Of a stretch of 64,000 nt of DNA, positions 17,977 to 26,624 are shown in pieces. The notes below the pieces were generated by a model. The model had not been told where the DNA came from. It saw only the letters and a list, made by a program, of their open reading frames with translations, and did no database searches. Positions within the stretch are counted from its first letter, which is position 1. Each line of letters begins with the position of its first letter. The position numbers were made by a program, and so were the translations under genes. Source of the DNA: JAVJRN01 sp040218415 (GTDB lineage: Bacteria > Bacteroidota > Bacteroidia > Cytophagales > Cyclobacteriaceae); assembly GCA_040218415.1 (NCBI GenBank), contig JAVJRN010000058.1, positions 15,330 to 79,329 of the forward strand, given 5' to 3'.

Positions 17977-18717
17977 TTATTTAAGTTGTTGCGAATCTAG
18001 GTTTTGTAGCTCACTGACCACCGCCGTGTAAACAAGGTCGGTTTGATTGATCATGCTTTGAAGATGAGCTTCGAAATTGGCCCCTTCAGCAGCAATGTAT
18101 GATAGGTTACCAGTGAACTCTTGATCCTGTTTGAGTGCTGCAAAGCTGTTTGGAACCATTTGACCTACGTTTTTCATTGTAAGAAATCTTTTGTTATTCA
18201 GTTTGATGGTATTAATATGAATGTCTCTTCGTATGTCGAGCATGACCGTATTTAGTGGATATTTTTCATCGTACAATTTAATGATTTCCGAACGTAGCTC
18301 TTGATTTTGGATGAGCTCCAGACCTTTGGACTTCACTGCTTCATAGGTCATTTTTCGAGGGGAGAAAACATCGTATCTGCTGATATTTCCAAAATAGTAC
18401 TGTAGCGAATCATGATAAGCAGATGCTGGATCCAGCATGAAATCTAGCAACAGACGATTTTTTACCACTTGAGCTGAGTCTTCTGCATGTACTCTTCGAA
18501 TTTCAATCAGGTTATGCTTAAGGTCATCTCTAAGGTTCTTCAAGATTTCTACTTGCTGCTTTGCCTCTTTCCTGCCCTGATTCCAATCATCGATACTGAC
18601 AGCAATCAATATACCGATCACCACTAGCACGATCTCGCCGATACCATATAAAAAGTAGGTTGTGAATTTGTTATTCATAAGCGTTTTTCTTCTGATTTGT
18701 CGGAGGAGGAAGAGCAT
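17977..18717 (-). CDS. DUF6090-type membrane protein
   Basis: The 246-residue member has the RQIRRKTLMNNK leader version and helix FLYGIGEIVLVVIGILIAVS. Core SKGLELIQNQELRSEIIKLY agrees with the family consensus. The start shares a base with the upstream stop (TAATG), favouring termination-reinitiation. The leader DNA is nearly identical to the downstream gene, but the bodies are not. Confidence 0.82.
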   Translation of the reverse strand: MLFLLRQIRRKTLMNNKFTTYFLYGIGEIVLVVIGILIAVSIDDWNQGRKEAKQQVEILKNLRDDLKHNLIEIRRVHAEDSAQVVKNRLLLDFMLDPASAYHDSLQYYFGNISRYDVFSPRKMTYEAVKSKGLELIQNQELRSEIIKLYDEKYPLNTVMLDIRRDIHINTIKLNNKRFLTMKNVGQMVPNSFAALKQDQEFTGNLSYIAAEGANFEAHLQSMINQTDLVYTAVVSELQNLDSQQLK

Positions 18718-19466
18718 TAGTTGTTGCGCATTTCTAATTCTTTGGCTATGCTTGTTTCAAGTCCAGATATCTCGTCTTGAAGCTGAGTGGCTCTAAGGAG
18801 AACAAGCTGATTTTCGTATTTTACAGCCTTAATTAATTTTTTGAAATATTCGTCTGACTTCATTTTTCTAAAATCATCAGAAGATATGTTGTATTCAGAT
18901 TTCATATAGTAATCTGGATTGAGTGACATATTGAAATAATCTACCAGCTTAGGCTTCACAATATTTAAAACATAGTTTACCCTTTCGTTTTCGTACTTCG
19001 CATAGTATGTATACCAGATTTCATAGAGAGATGAGATTTCGTTTCGCAATTCATCATTAATAAGGATATCCACGCCTTTTGTCTCCAGTAGCTTATATCC
19101 GTTTAGGTTGGGATTAAAATGTGGAGTACCTCTGAGTACTACACCTATTTCCTTCATTACTTCTGGAGGCTCATCGTAACGGTTCAAATATGTTAGCAGA
19201 CTGTCACAATTACGACTCATAAATTTCATGAGGTCAATATCTTCCTGAATCCCTTCTTTGTCCAGAGACAGGTTGCTGCTGATCTCTCTCAAGATTTTAT
19301 CTTCCAATTTTCGGTTCTGAGATTCATTTTTCCAGTCATCAATATTCACGGCAATTAAGATTCCTACCACTACCAGAATAACCTCCCCGATAGCGTAGAG
19401 CAGATAGGTGATGAATTTGTTTTCAGTGGAAATCAATTTTCGGCGGATGTTTCGGAGGAGGAGCAT
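18717..19466 (-). CDS. DUF6090-type membrane protein, leader one residue short
   Basis: The 249-residue member starts MLLLRNIRRKLISTENK: a codon of the usual MLFLLRK leader is missing. Helix LLYAIGEVILVVVGILIAVN, exit DDWKNESQNR. The body is clearly close to 23506-24237: both have G(Y)(K/Q)LL..KG.D(I/L)..N(D)LR followed by a Y..YE.ERV/I..VLN stretch. That places two sister bodies 4 kb apart with different leader versions. Confidence 0.8.
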   Translation of the reverse strand: MLLLRNIRRKLISTENKFITYLLYAIGEVILVVVGILIAVNIDDWKNESQNRKLEDKILREISSNLSLDKEGIQEDIDLMKFMSRNCDSLLTYLNRYDEPPEVMKEIGVVLRGTPHFNPNLNGYKLLETKGVDILINDELRNEISSLYEIWYTYYAKYENERVNYVLNIVKPKLVDYFNMSLNPDYYMKSEYNISSDDFRKMKSDEYFKKLIKAVKYENQLVLLRATQLQDEISGLETSIAKELEMRNN

Positions 19467-19477
19467 AATCTTATAAG

Positions 19478-20230
19478 TTATTTAATTTCTCTGCCTAGCT
19501 GATCGAGCAGTGTGCTTATTTGCTCTTGCTTTCCTTTGAAAGCTACCTGCTGACCTTCGAATAATTCGATTTTTAAACGAGTGGCATTTACGATAAATTG
19601 ATCCATTCGGTAATCCTCGATGGTTTTGCCGGGGATGGAAAATTTTGACAAATCATACTGTGTAAATTCGAAGGGTCCACTACCGGTGATATTAGGAGTA
19701 TGATCAAAGAATAAAAGATATGGTGTGATAACATTTCGAGAGAAGTCTACGATTGCAGTATTCCATGCGTCCGTATGGCTGTAGTAGGGAATCAGCACTC
19801 TCAGTAGTTCTTTGTTTGAGATAAGCTGAATTTTAGCGGATGAGATCAGCCCTTCGAATGCTCCGCGAGCCGGTTCAAAGGTGTTGGTGCTTGTCATGTA
19901 TTGGAAGTTTCTCAGGAATTCCTCTTTTGAAATTAAAGTATCATTGGCAAGCACCTTCATGCAAAGGCTGAGGCTTTGTATATACACCTCATTATGTGCC
20001 GTAGCTCGGTCAAGCCTGATTTGATCCGACTCTAGATCATCCTTCACCTTTGCTAGCTGGAAGCTGGCTTCAAGGGTGTTCTTTCTTGAGGCATTCCAAT
20101 CATCGATACTCACTGCAATGAGTATCCCTATGACCACCAAGAATATCTCCCCAACGGCATACAAAAGGTAAGTGGAGTATTTATTTTTTTGCATAAGCTT
20201 ACGGCGGATTTTTCGGAGGAGGAAGAGCAT
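19478..20230 (-). CDS. DUF6090-type membrane protein
   Basis: The 250-residue member has leader MLFLLRKIRRKLMQKNK, helix LLYAVGEIFLVVIGILIAVS and exit DDWNASRKNTLE. The leader version is shared with 21997-22746. Core LISSAKIQLISNKELLRVLI. It starts in a TAATG overlap with the stop of 20230-20961. Confidence 0.8.
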   Translation of the reverse strand: MLFLLRKIRRKLMQKNKYSTYLLYAVGEIFLVVIGILIAVSIDDWNASRKNTLEASFQLAKVKDDLESDQIRLDRATAHNEVYIQSLSLCMKVLANDTLISKEEFLRNFQYMTSTNTFEPARGAFEGLISSAKIQLISNKELLRVLIPYYSHTDAWNTAIVDFSRNVITPYLLFFDHTPNITGSGPFEFTQYDLSKFSIPGKTIEDYRMDQFIVNATRLKIELFEGQQVAFKGKQEQISTLLDQLGREIK

Positions 20231-20961
20231 TATTTTTCTAAAAATTGATCAATTTGGATGATTAGCGTTTTAGAAACAGCCTTTGAGTATTCCATTTCAT
20301 CTTTGGTCAGATCAAATAGTATCCTTTTATAATTACTGAGTCCTTGAAAGGATGCCGCAAGGTGGCCAAAGTCAATATCATCCCATACTAAAGAGTCTAT
20401 CAGTGGGCCTTGGTCATGCAGGTAAGTAGATACATATGAGGCCAGTTTGCCTCTATAGTCATCTGTTATGCGTTTTACTAAATTAAGTTTGGAGAATTTT
20501 TGCTTGTAGTAGTTCTTGATTGGGTCCCTTAATGTATCAGGCAAAATTTCAATCAGTCCAGAGTTCGTAAGGCTGTTATGGCTATTGGTGTTATACATCA
20601 AAGGCTCTGTCCAGTTTGGATTAAAGTCATAGCGCGCAACCTTTGTTAAAGTGTCTATGTTGGCGTTTGAATCAGCCACTCTGGACCTCAATGATTCATT
20701 TAATTGGTACTGTTCTTTTATTTCAGGTAATCGCTGATGAATTAAAACCGTGTCCATTGCTAAATCAGCCTTTAAAGCAATGATGGTCTCCTTTAATTGC
20801 TTTCTGGTTTTTATTTCTTCATTCCAGTCATTAACACTCACAGCAATCAAAATTCCAACCACCACAAGGACAATCTCTCCAATAGCATAGAGCAGATAGG
20901 TGATGAATTTGTTGTCAGTGGAGATCAATTTTCGTCGGATTTTTCTGAGGAGGAAGAGCAT
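20230..20961 (-). CDS. DUF6090-type membrane protein
   Basis: The 243-residue member has leader MLFLLRKIRRKLISTDNK, helix LLYAIGEIVLVVVGILIAVS and exit NDWNEEIKTRKQ. Core TNSGLIEILPDTLRDPIKNY plus the preceding VARYDFNPNWTEPLMYNT resemble 27587-28294 (IARYEATL...TNTFSALTSTGD). These two are therefore probable sister copies. Its own start overlaps the upstream stop (TGATG). Confidence 0.8.
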   Translation of the reverse strand: MLFLLRKIRRKLISTDNKFITYLLYAIGEIVLVVVGILIAVSVNDWNEEIKTRKQLKETIIALKADLAMDTVLIHQRLPEIKEQYQLNESLRSRVADSNANIDTLTKVARYDFNPNWTEPLMYNTNSHNSLTNSGLIEILPDTLRDPIKNYYKQKFSKLNLVKRITDDYRGKLASYVSTYLHDQGPLIDSLVWDDIDFGHLAASFQGLSNYKRILFDLTKDEMEYSKAVSKTLIIQIDQFLEK

Positions 20962-21992
20962 CAGTTGATTTTTAAGTATTTCACTTTTATTTTATCAGAA
21001 CCTAAAAGGTCGTGGCGATTGAGTATAAACGATGTGGCTAATGAATCAAACTCGATATCAAATCTGGTGCTACGAAATTTGTGAGACGACATCATTACTA
21101 AAACAGTATCAATTGCTGGTTCAGTAAATAACGTCCCATCTTTTATCATTATTTGTAGCGTATCCTGCTGGTCATGAGCCGCATAGCGCCCTTCTAGTGA
21201 ACGGTCAGGTTCTTGATTTAACAAAAAGAGTTCTTCCATTTTAGGATCTGAAATCGGATTTTCACCAACTAGTCTGTTGATTGTTTTATAAATCCGTAAG
21301 GCCTCTAACTGATAGAATAGAAGAGCAATGTTGAACCAGGATAACCGCTCCGTTCCAAAATAGGTGAGCCTATTCATATAGATAGGATCTTCTACCAGAT
21401 AGGTGACAAACTGTTTATCAAGCGGCCGATTATCACTATAAGCTCTCACCTGACTGAACCAGTCCGTATTCGTCATCAAAAAATGTTTATGTTCAACGAT
21501 GACCTTGAGAACAGACTCAGAGTTCATTTCTACATAATACTTATTGCGCACATTAAGAAGACTTATATCCTCTTGTATTGCTTTAAATTCTCTCGGTGTT
21601 TCGAAATTATCGAGCTTTTTGAAACTTTGCCGGTCAAGCTTCAATGGTCTCCAAAACCTAAGAGTAATTTTAGCAAGGCTTTTGTTTGCCTGATACTCCG
21701 CTGGTCCTGGCCTGTTCCTTAGCACATGGTCTACTTGTACAACTTTGTCCTTAGTTTCCGTGAAGGTTCTTTCAATATCCTGTATGTCCACTAAGAGGTC
21801 CTGCTGAACCTCTCTGAGCACAGAAATGTAGACTTCACGATTCTTTCTCTTTTCATTCCAGTCTTCAATGTTGACCGCAATCAATATCCCAACCACTACG
21901 AGAATAATCTCTCCAATGGCATAAAGGATGTAGGTGGTGACTTTGTTGTCTTTGAGCATTTTTCGTCTGATTTGGCGGAGGAGGAATAGCAT
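20961..21992 (-). CDS. DUF6090-type membrane protein, long form
   Basis: The 343-residue member has leader MLFLLRQIRRKMLKDNK, helix ILYAIGEIILVVVGILIAVN and exit EDWNEKRKNREVY. The C-terminal extension from about residue 265 starts LEGRYAAHDQQDTLQIMI and ends TRFDIEFDSLATSFILNR plus a lysine-rich tail. Its mid-part (WFSQVRAYSDNRPLDKQFV) aligns in layout with the other long forms (WYADYMMLSFRG, WHYQFRSIPDEAVDYF), so the three form a subfamily although the other two sit 17 kb away in the left half. Confidence 0.8.
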   Translation of the reverse strand: MLFLLRQIRRKMLKDNKVTTYILYAIGEIILVVVGILIAVNIEDWNEKRKNREVYISVLREVQQDLLVDIQDIERTFTETKDKVVQVDHVLRNRPGPAEYQANKSLAKITLRFWRPLKLDRQSFKKLDNFETPREFKAIQEDISLLNVRNKYYVEMNSESVLKVIVEHKHFLMTNTDWFSQVRAYSDNRPLDKQFVTYLVEDPIYMNRLTYFGTERLSWFNIALLFYQLEALRIYKTINRLVGENPISDPKMEELFLLNQEPDRSLEGRYAAHDQQDTLQIMIKDGTLFTEPAIDTVLVMMSSHKFRSTRFDIEFDSLATSFILNRHDLLGSDKIKVKYLKIN

Positions 21993-21996
21993 ATGG

Positions 21997-22746
21997 TTAC
22001 TTCGCCAGTGACTGGCTAATCATAGATTTTAGTTTCGTATTCTGCGAAATAAGCGAATCAAGAGAGGCCTGAGTGTCCTGAAGTTTGAGGTTACTTTCCA
22101 ATAGCAGCTGCTGAAAGTATTCATCCTTCAGCAGCTTCAGCAGGCTCTCGCGAGTGATAAGAACAACATTGCCATCCATATTGAAAGCCGTAAAACTCTT
22201 GTCGTATAATGCTGCCAGGTTATGTCCTTTTTTCATGGAGATCGTACTACGGATTTTGTCAACAACATTCACGAACTCAACAAAGGCTGCATCCATGGTT
22301 TTCATCCACCTGAAATAAGCAGCAATAGGCTCCTTCAGCTCTTCGATGCTCACACGATTTACCAAATCAGGATGGTTGTCCCTTGTTAATGGAATGTAGT
22401 ACAAAGTTCGTCTAGTCAAATTTGGATCCTTGAATGCAACCTCTGCAACTTCACGTTTACCAAGAATAATACCGAAGCAATCATGATGAAAATCTGCAAT
22501 TCGCTCAGTAGTAGCTCTATTTTTAATAAACCCAGAGGCGTCAACTTCTAAATCTGTCAATACTTTCCTCAGCAGTACTTTTTCTGCTGCAAGGTTTTTT
22601 TGAGCTTGATTCCAATCATCAATACTCACGGCAATCAAGATTCCGATTACCACCAGCACAATCTCTCCAATGGCATACAATAGGTAGGTTGTGATTTTAT
22701 TTTTCTGCATAAGCTTTCGGCGGATTTTTCTAAGGAGGAAGAGCAT
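21997..22746 (-). CDS. DUF6090-type membrane protein
   Basis: The 249-residue member has leader MLFLLRKIRRKLMQKNK, helix LLYAIGEIVLVVIGILIAVS, exit DDWNQAQKNLAAEK. The family core is shortened to RVSIEELKEPIAAYFRWMKT, lacking the G..LI.ND part. The C-terminus is a Ser/Leu-rich helix. The start overlaps the upstream stop (TGATG). Confidence 0.78.
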   Translation of the reverse strand: MLFLLRKIRRKLMQKNKITTYLLYAIGEIVLVVIGILIAVSIDDWNQAQKNLAAEKVLLRKVLTDLEVDASGFIKNRATTERIADFHHDCFGIILGKREVAEVAFKDPNLTRRTLYYIPLTRDNHPDLVNRVSIEELKEPIAAYFRWMKTMDAAFVEFVNVVDKIRSTISMKKGHNLAALYDKSFTAFNMDGNVVLITRESLLKLLKDEYFQQLLLESNLKLQDTQASLDSLISQNTKLKSMISQSLAK

Positions 22747-23498
22747 CAGTTGTTAGTTGGGTTTGCTGTTTCTTCAAGAATTTTATCGATAATTTCCTCC
22801 AGACGTTCCAATTTGTTGATATAATTGGTAATGCACCAGTATTGATTGTCCATATGATTTTCAAACTCTATCTGCTGAAATAAATTTTCATTTTTTGATG
22901 CAAACTTAGAACGACCATTCGGTTTACCCAGCCCATAGAAGTCAATGTCTTTCATCGAAGCATTTTTAGTCAGGTAAGGCAATGTTAGATTTTGATTCAA
23001 TTCATCCATCGTTTCATAGGCTTCCACTTTTTCGTCCATGTTGCTTTCCCATTCAAAAATCAACAGCCTGAGCTCGTCGGATGAAATAAGATTAAGTTTT
23101 CCGGAGGAGATCAGCTCAGAAATGACCGATTGACTGGGATTAAAGTCATGATGATCTATGCTTAAATAGATTAAACTGTCGAGGTTGTTTTGCGCCAGAA
23201 CAGATGTAGGTTTCCCGATAAGCTGCATTATTGCACTTGTTGCTTCGGCGAGAACCTTGTGATAGGCAAGATGGTTTTGGAGTCGAGTCTTATTACTGAG
23301 AAATTCCTGATGCAGGTCTTTCAGGATCGCCTTTTCCTCTTTTTGATTTTTTCGGTTTTCACTCCAGTCATCAATATTAACAGCAATCAAAATCCCAATA
23401 ACCACGAGAATAATCTCGCCAATGCCATACAATAGGTAGGTAGTGAATTTATTATTCATAAGCGTTTTTCGTCTGATTTGGCGGAGGAGGAAGAGCAT
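22746..23498 (-). CDS. DUF6090-type membrane protein
   Basis: The 250-residue member has leader MLFLLRQIRRKTLMNNK, helix LLYGIGEIILVVIGILIAVN and exit DDWSENRKNQKEEK. Core ISSGKLNLISSDELRLLIFEW is of the Trp-variant type shared with 5381-6109 and 11123-11875. This body type thus occurs behind three different leader versions, including the MKRI class. Confidence 0.8.
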   Translation of the reverse strand: MLFLLRQIRRKTLMNNKFTTYLLYGIGEIILVVIGILIAVNIDDWSENRKNQKEEKAILKDLHQEFLSNKTRLQNHLAYHKVLAEATSAIMQLIGKPTSVLAQNNLDSLIYLSIDHHDFNPSQSVISELISSGKLNLISSDELRLLIFEWESNMDEKVEAYETMDELNQNLTLPYLTKNASMKDIDFYGLGKPNGRSKFASKNENLFQQIEFENHMDNQYWCITNYINKLERLEEIIDKILEETANPTNN

Positions 23499-23505
23499 GG
23501 GTTGA

Positions 23506-24237
23506 TTATTTATTCAATTCTGTTTTGACAATTTCTTGCAAATAGATAATTGTCTTTTCAAGATACCTCGCCTTGGTCAAGAGCACCCAGGAGAGGTTGC
23601 GGCTTTTTTGAATGATGGATAGCCACTGTCTATTTTGACGTATGTCCTGCAGTTCGTATGGCAGTCTTTTCCAGTAGGGAAAATAAGGGACTCGCCCCAG
23701 GTGAAAGTATTGGTTATTAAAAGGGATAAAGTCATTGAGAACCGTATGAATACGTTCAGACTCATATTTGTGATAATAGGGTATGTCTTGTTCGTAGTAG
23801 CGGTTGATCTCTTGCCTTAATGTATCGTTGGTAACCAAATCAATTCCTTTGGCCATTAATAGCTGATATCCTCCAGCGATGGGATTGAAGTGCGGACTGA
23901 TTTCATAGGCATAGACAAACGAGGCTATTGTATCTGAAAAAGGCTCTGAAGAATAAAAGAAAACTTCTAAAGTAGAGTCACATCGCAAAATCCATTCATG
24001 GTTCTTGATTTCATTCCGAATTTCGTCAAGATCATTTTGTAAGTCTACTTCTATTTCTAGTAGCACTTTACGCTCCATACTGGTCTTTTTTTGCCTTTCA
24101 CTCCAGTCATCTATACTCACGGCAATCAATATCCCTACTACTACAAGTACAATCTCTCCAATAGCATACAGCAGGTAAGTAGTGAATTTGTTATTCATAA
24201 GCGTTTTGCGTCTGATTTGGCGGAGGAGGAAGAGCAT
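23506..24237 (-). CDS. DUF6090-type membrane protein
   Basis: The 243-residue member has leader MLFLLRQIRRKTLMNNK, helix LLYAIGEIVLVVVGILIAVS and exit DDWSERQKKTSMER. Core LMAKGIDLVTNDTLRQEINR followed by YYEQDIPYYHKYESERIHTV makes it a sister of 18717-19466. The leader DNA over about 60 bases is identical to that of the broken copy 24280-25074 immediately upstream. Confidence 0.82.
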   Translation of the reverse strand: MLFLLRQIRRKTLMNNKFTTYLLYAIGEIVLVVVGILIAVSIDDWSERQKKTSMERKVLLEIEVDLQNDLDEIRNEIKNHEWILRCDSTLEVFFYSSEPFSDTIASFVYAYEISPHFNPIAGGYQLLMAKGIDLVTNDTLRQEINRYYEQDIPYYHKYESERIHTVLNDFIPFNNQYFHLGRVPYFPYWKRLPYELQDIRQNRQWLSIIQKSRNLSWVLLTKARYLEKTIIYLQEIVKTELNK

Positions 24238-24279
24238 ATTAGTTGAAAATTAGTTCAATATGCTTCGAAATCTTCAGTT

Positions 24280-25074
24280 TCATCGTTTTGCTATTTGCTT
24301 GATGAGTCCTAGTGTTTTTTCTTTTTGGTCATTCATGAAATCAATATGAGCCAAAGCGAGGAAATGTCGAAAATTAATCAAGTTGATCATAAGCAGTTCG
24401 TTTTCTGGTTTTTTCAGTTGCATGCGTGTAAGTTCTTTTAGTCGATCTTCATTAAGGTCAATAGTACCCTGTTTTTTGATTTTGTCGATGAAGTAAGTTC
24501 CGATCTTATGGTTAAATGTTACCTGAATTTCAGAAAGTGTAAGGACTGTTTTGAGAAAGTGATCATCAGTGAAATGCTGATTGTTTTTATTGATAATCTG
24601 CTCGACCTTTTCCAATCCCTTGAAATAGATAACCAAGTCTTTTTTTAGCTGCTCTTCACGGATGATGTCAATGTTCCCGGAAGTAACCAACTCAGTATAG
24701 GTGGGGTCAATCTTGATAAAGGTCATTCTGCCTGTGATTATCCCCAAAGCGGATGTGAAAGCACTGTCGGCCATAAATGCTTAGTGTGTTTTGTAATGCG
24801 CAATGATAGGATAGGCTATATCTGCTATTTCAGACTCAAACCTGATTTGATTATCTATTTTGAGCAACTGTTCTTTAAGATCTCGTTGGATATTGTGAAT
24901 GTATACCTGCTCTTTTTTGCTTTCGATACGAGAAGTATTCCAATTATCAATACTCACGGCAATCAATATCCCAACTACCACGAGCACAATCTCTCCAATA
25001 GCATACAGCAGGTAAGTAGTGAATTTGTTATTCATAAGCGTTTTTCGTCTGATTTGGCGGAGGAGGAAGAGCAT
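24280..25074 (-). pseudogene. DUF6090-type gene broken by one in-frame stop
   Basis: An intact MLFLLRQIRRKTLMNNK leader and membrane helix (through DNWNTSRIESKKEQ) read to codon 97 (PIIAHYKTH), then TAA at 24781-24783, and the same frame continues AFMADSAFTSALG and core TSGNIDIIREEQLKKDLVIY to a normal stop. One base change would restore a 264-residue protein. A truncated 97-residue membrane peptide could still be made. Confidence 0.8.
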
Positions 25075-25077
25075 GGA

Positions 25078-25452
25078 CTAAACCAGCTTAAAGTCATAAT
25101 GGTTGGACATCAATCGAAAATGCTTATCCAATGAAAATAGTATTAGCGAGTGTTCGATCGTTTGCTGCAGAATGATCAGGTCAGGTATTCCCACTTTATT
25201 GATTCCATTTTCGAGATTTAATCGTTGATATCTTCTTATCAGCTCCCAGTCGATTTGAAGTGGAATTAAATTTAAACATGTAAGGGACTCGATCACTTGT
25301 GTTTGCTTTTGCAGTGCAAGTGCAGGAATCAGTTCGGTTAAAATAATATCATTGGTTACTATCAGGTCTTCTTCCAGTAGTTGATCCATCTGATCCACCG
25401 ATCCTGTTCGAAAATACTCAACCCAAACGGAGGTATCAGCCAAGACTTTCAC
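25078..25452 (-). CDS. PIN-domain RNase toxin (VapC-like)
   Basis: The 124-residue protein begins MKVLADTSVWVEYFRTG. It carries the acidic residues expected of a PIN-domain ribonuclease: Asp in LADTS, Glu in LTELIPAL, Asp in GIPDLIILQQ and Asp in FSLDKHF. VapC toxins cleave tRNA or rRNA and are neutralised by the cognate VapB. The start overlaps the antitoxin stop (ATGA), the usual operon order. It lies inside the array, 3 bases before the next leader-type gene, as if replacing one array body. Confidence 0.85.
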   Translation of the reverse strand: MKVLADTSVWVEYFRTGSVDQMDQLLEEDLIVTNDIILTELIPALALQKQTQVIESLTCLNLIPLQIDWELIRRYQRLNLENGINKVGIPDLIILQQTIEHSLILFSLDKHFRLMSNHYDFKLV

Positions 25453-25643
25453 GATCTTTTACGGGTTGTTCCCAGATCAACATCCAAGTCAATTTTTCCT
25501 TTGAAAGTCAGTAACCTTTGACGTTTAATTTGTCGGATTTGATTTTCAAGCGCATCTTTGATCAATTGGCTTTTTGTTTTTGCTCCAGTAATTTCCAATG
25601 CCTCTTTGATTAATTCTTCAGGTAAATCCAGTGTAGTTCGCAT
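25449..25643 (-). CDS. VapB-like antitoxin
   Basis: The 64-residue protein starts MRTTLDLPEELIKEALEITG. A ribbon-helix-helix DNA-binding segment (residues 1-40, with TKSQLIKDALEN) is followed by a Lys/Arg-rich tail that would bind the PIN toxin. It probably represses its own promoter; the AT-rich upstream stretch (atatatgttgttatacataaatatatgc at 25645-25673) contains inverted words suited to an operator. It stands 92 bases downstream of an array leader stub. Confidence 0.8.
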   Translation of the reverse strand: MRTTLDLPEELIKEALEITGAKTKSQLIKDALENQIRQIKRQRLLTFKGKIDLDVDLGTTRKRS

Positions 25644-25734
25644 AAATATATATGTTGTTATACATAAATATATGCATACGAACCGATGATGTCAATATTG
25701 ATTTGCAAAATTGATAACACGCTGGAATGGGTAA

Positions 25735-25773
25735 TCAAATTTTACATCGGATTTTTCCGAGGAGGAAGAGCAT
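25735..25773 (-). pseudogene. Array leader stub upstream of vapBC-like module
   Basis: The minus strand reads MLFLLGKIRCKI-stop from the ATG at 25773, a leader of the MLFLL class with Arg6 changed to Gly. The start overlaps the stop of 25773-26504 (TAATG), exactly as in intact neighbours. After 12 codons the sequence leaves the family and leads into the toxin-antitoxin module. Confidence 0.75.
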
Positions 25774-26504
25774 TATTTTTCTAGCCTTTTAAGGTCTTCT
25801 TCAATGAATGCGATCAAAGAGGATACCTGTTCTTTCAATTCTGTGTAAGTATCAAGCATTACAGCTCTGTAACTCAGATTAACAGATATAGCATTTTTAA
25901 AAGTAGTGTTTGACTTCAACTCAGCATAATTGATAGGCTTTGCTGCCTTTCCCACAGAGTCTATTTCAATGGCGCTAATAACCTCTGGCCACAAAACATG
26001 GAACTGAAAAGGATGATCGTCTTTCGTTTCAAAGTCTATCGCGTTATGAAAGGAAACGGCATATATCCTCGATATTTCAGAACGAAGCGAATCATTGGAA
26101 ATAATTTCTAACCCTTTTGATTTTAGGCTTTCATAGGCGCTATTCTTGGGAATAGTTCTTGTAGAAAACATCAGGTTGCTGAAGTGAAAAGCCAGGGAAT
26201 CGTGATATGGAAGGTCGGCTCGCAAATGTCTTAATACAATATCATTTGAATTTTTTGTCGACAAGTTGAAGTCTACATTGTATTGGATGTCTTTTAAATC
26301 AAACTCAAGATCTCCTTTCAGCTCTTTTAAATACTTGATCTCAAGTGCTCTCCTCTGCTTCTGCTCATTCCATTCATCTATATTGACTGCTATTAATATC
26401 CCGACAACTACTAAGATGATCTCACCTATACCATATAATAAGTAAGTTGTGAATTTGCTATTCATAAGTGTTTTTCGTCTGATTTGGCGGAGGAGGAAGA
26501 GCAT
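25773..26504 (-). CDS. DUF6090-type membrane protein
   Basis: The 243-residue member has leader MLFLLRQIRRKTLMNSK, helix LLYGIGEIILVVVGILIAVN and exit DEWNEQKQRRALE. Core LKSKGLEIISNDSLRSEISR is a clean consensus form close to 17977-18717. A 120-base non-coding stretch separates it from the yjjX-like gene upstream; the first bases after the ATG on the far side carry no leader copy. Confidence 0.82.
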   Translation of the reverse strand: MLFLLRQIRRKTLMNSKFTTYLLYGIGEIILVVVGILIAVNIDEWNEQKQRRALEIKYLKELKGDLEFDLKDIQYNVDFNLSTKNSNDIVLRHLRADLPYHDSLAFHFSNLMFSTRTIPKNSAYESLKSKGLEIISNDSLRSEISRIYAVSFHNAIDFETKDDHPFQFHVLWPEVISAIEIDSVGKAAKPINYAELKSNTTFKNAISVNLSYRAVMLDTYTELKEQVSSLIAFIEEDLKRLEK

Positions 26505-26624
26505 TTTCCGGATGGGATATTTAGTGGTTGGGCAATTGCAATAAATGAAGATAGTGAATCAAAGAGTAACAAGGCAAGTAAGCGTGAGCCTTTTAAAGTT
26601 TTGATACCTCTGATCCTTAAGGAC

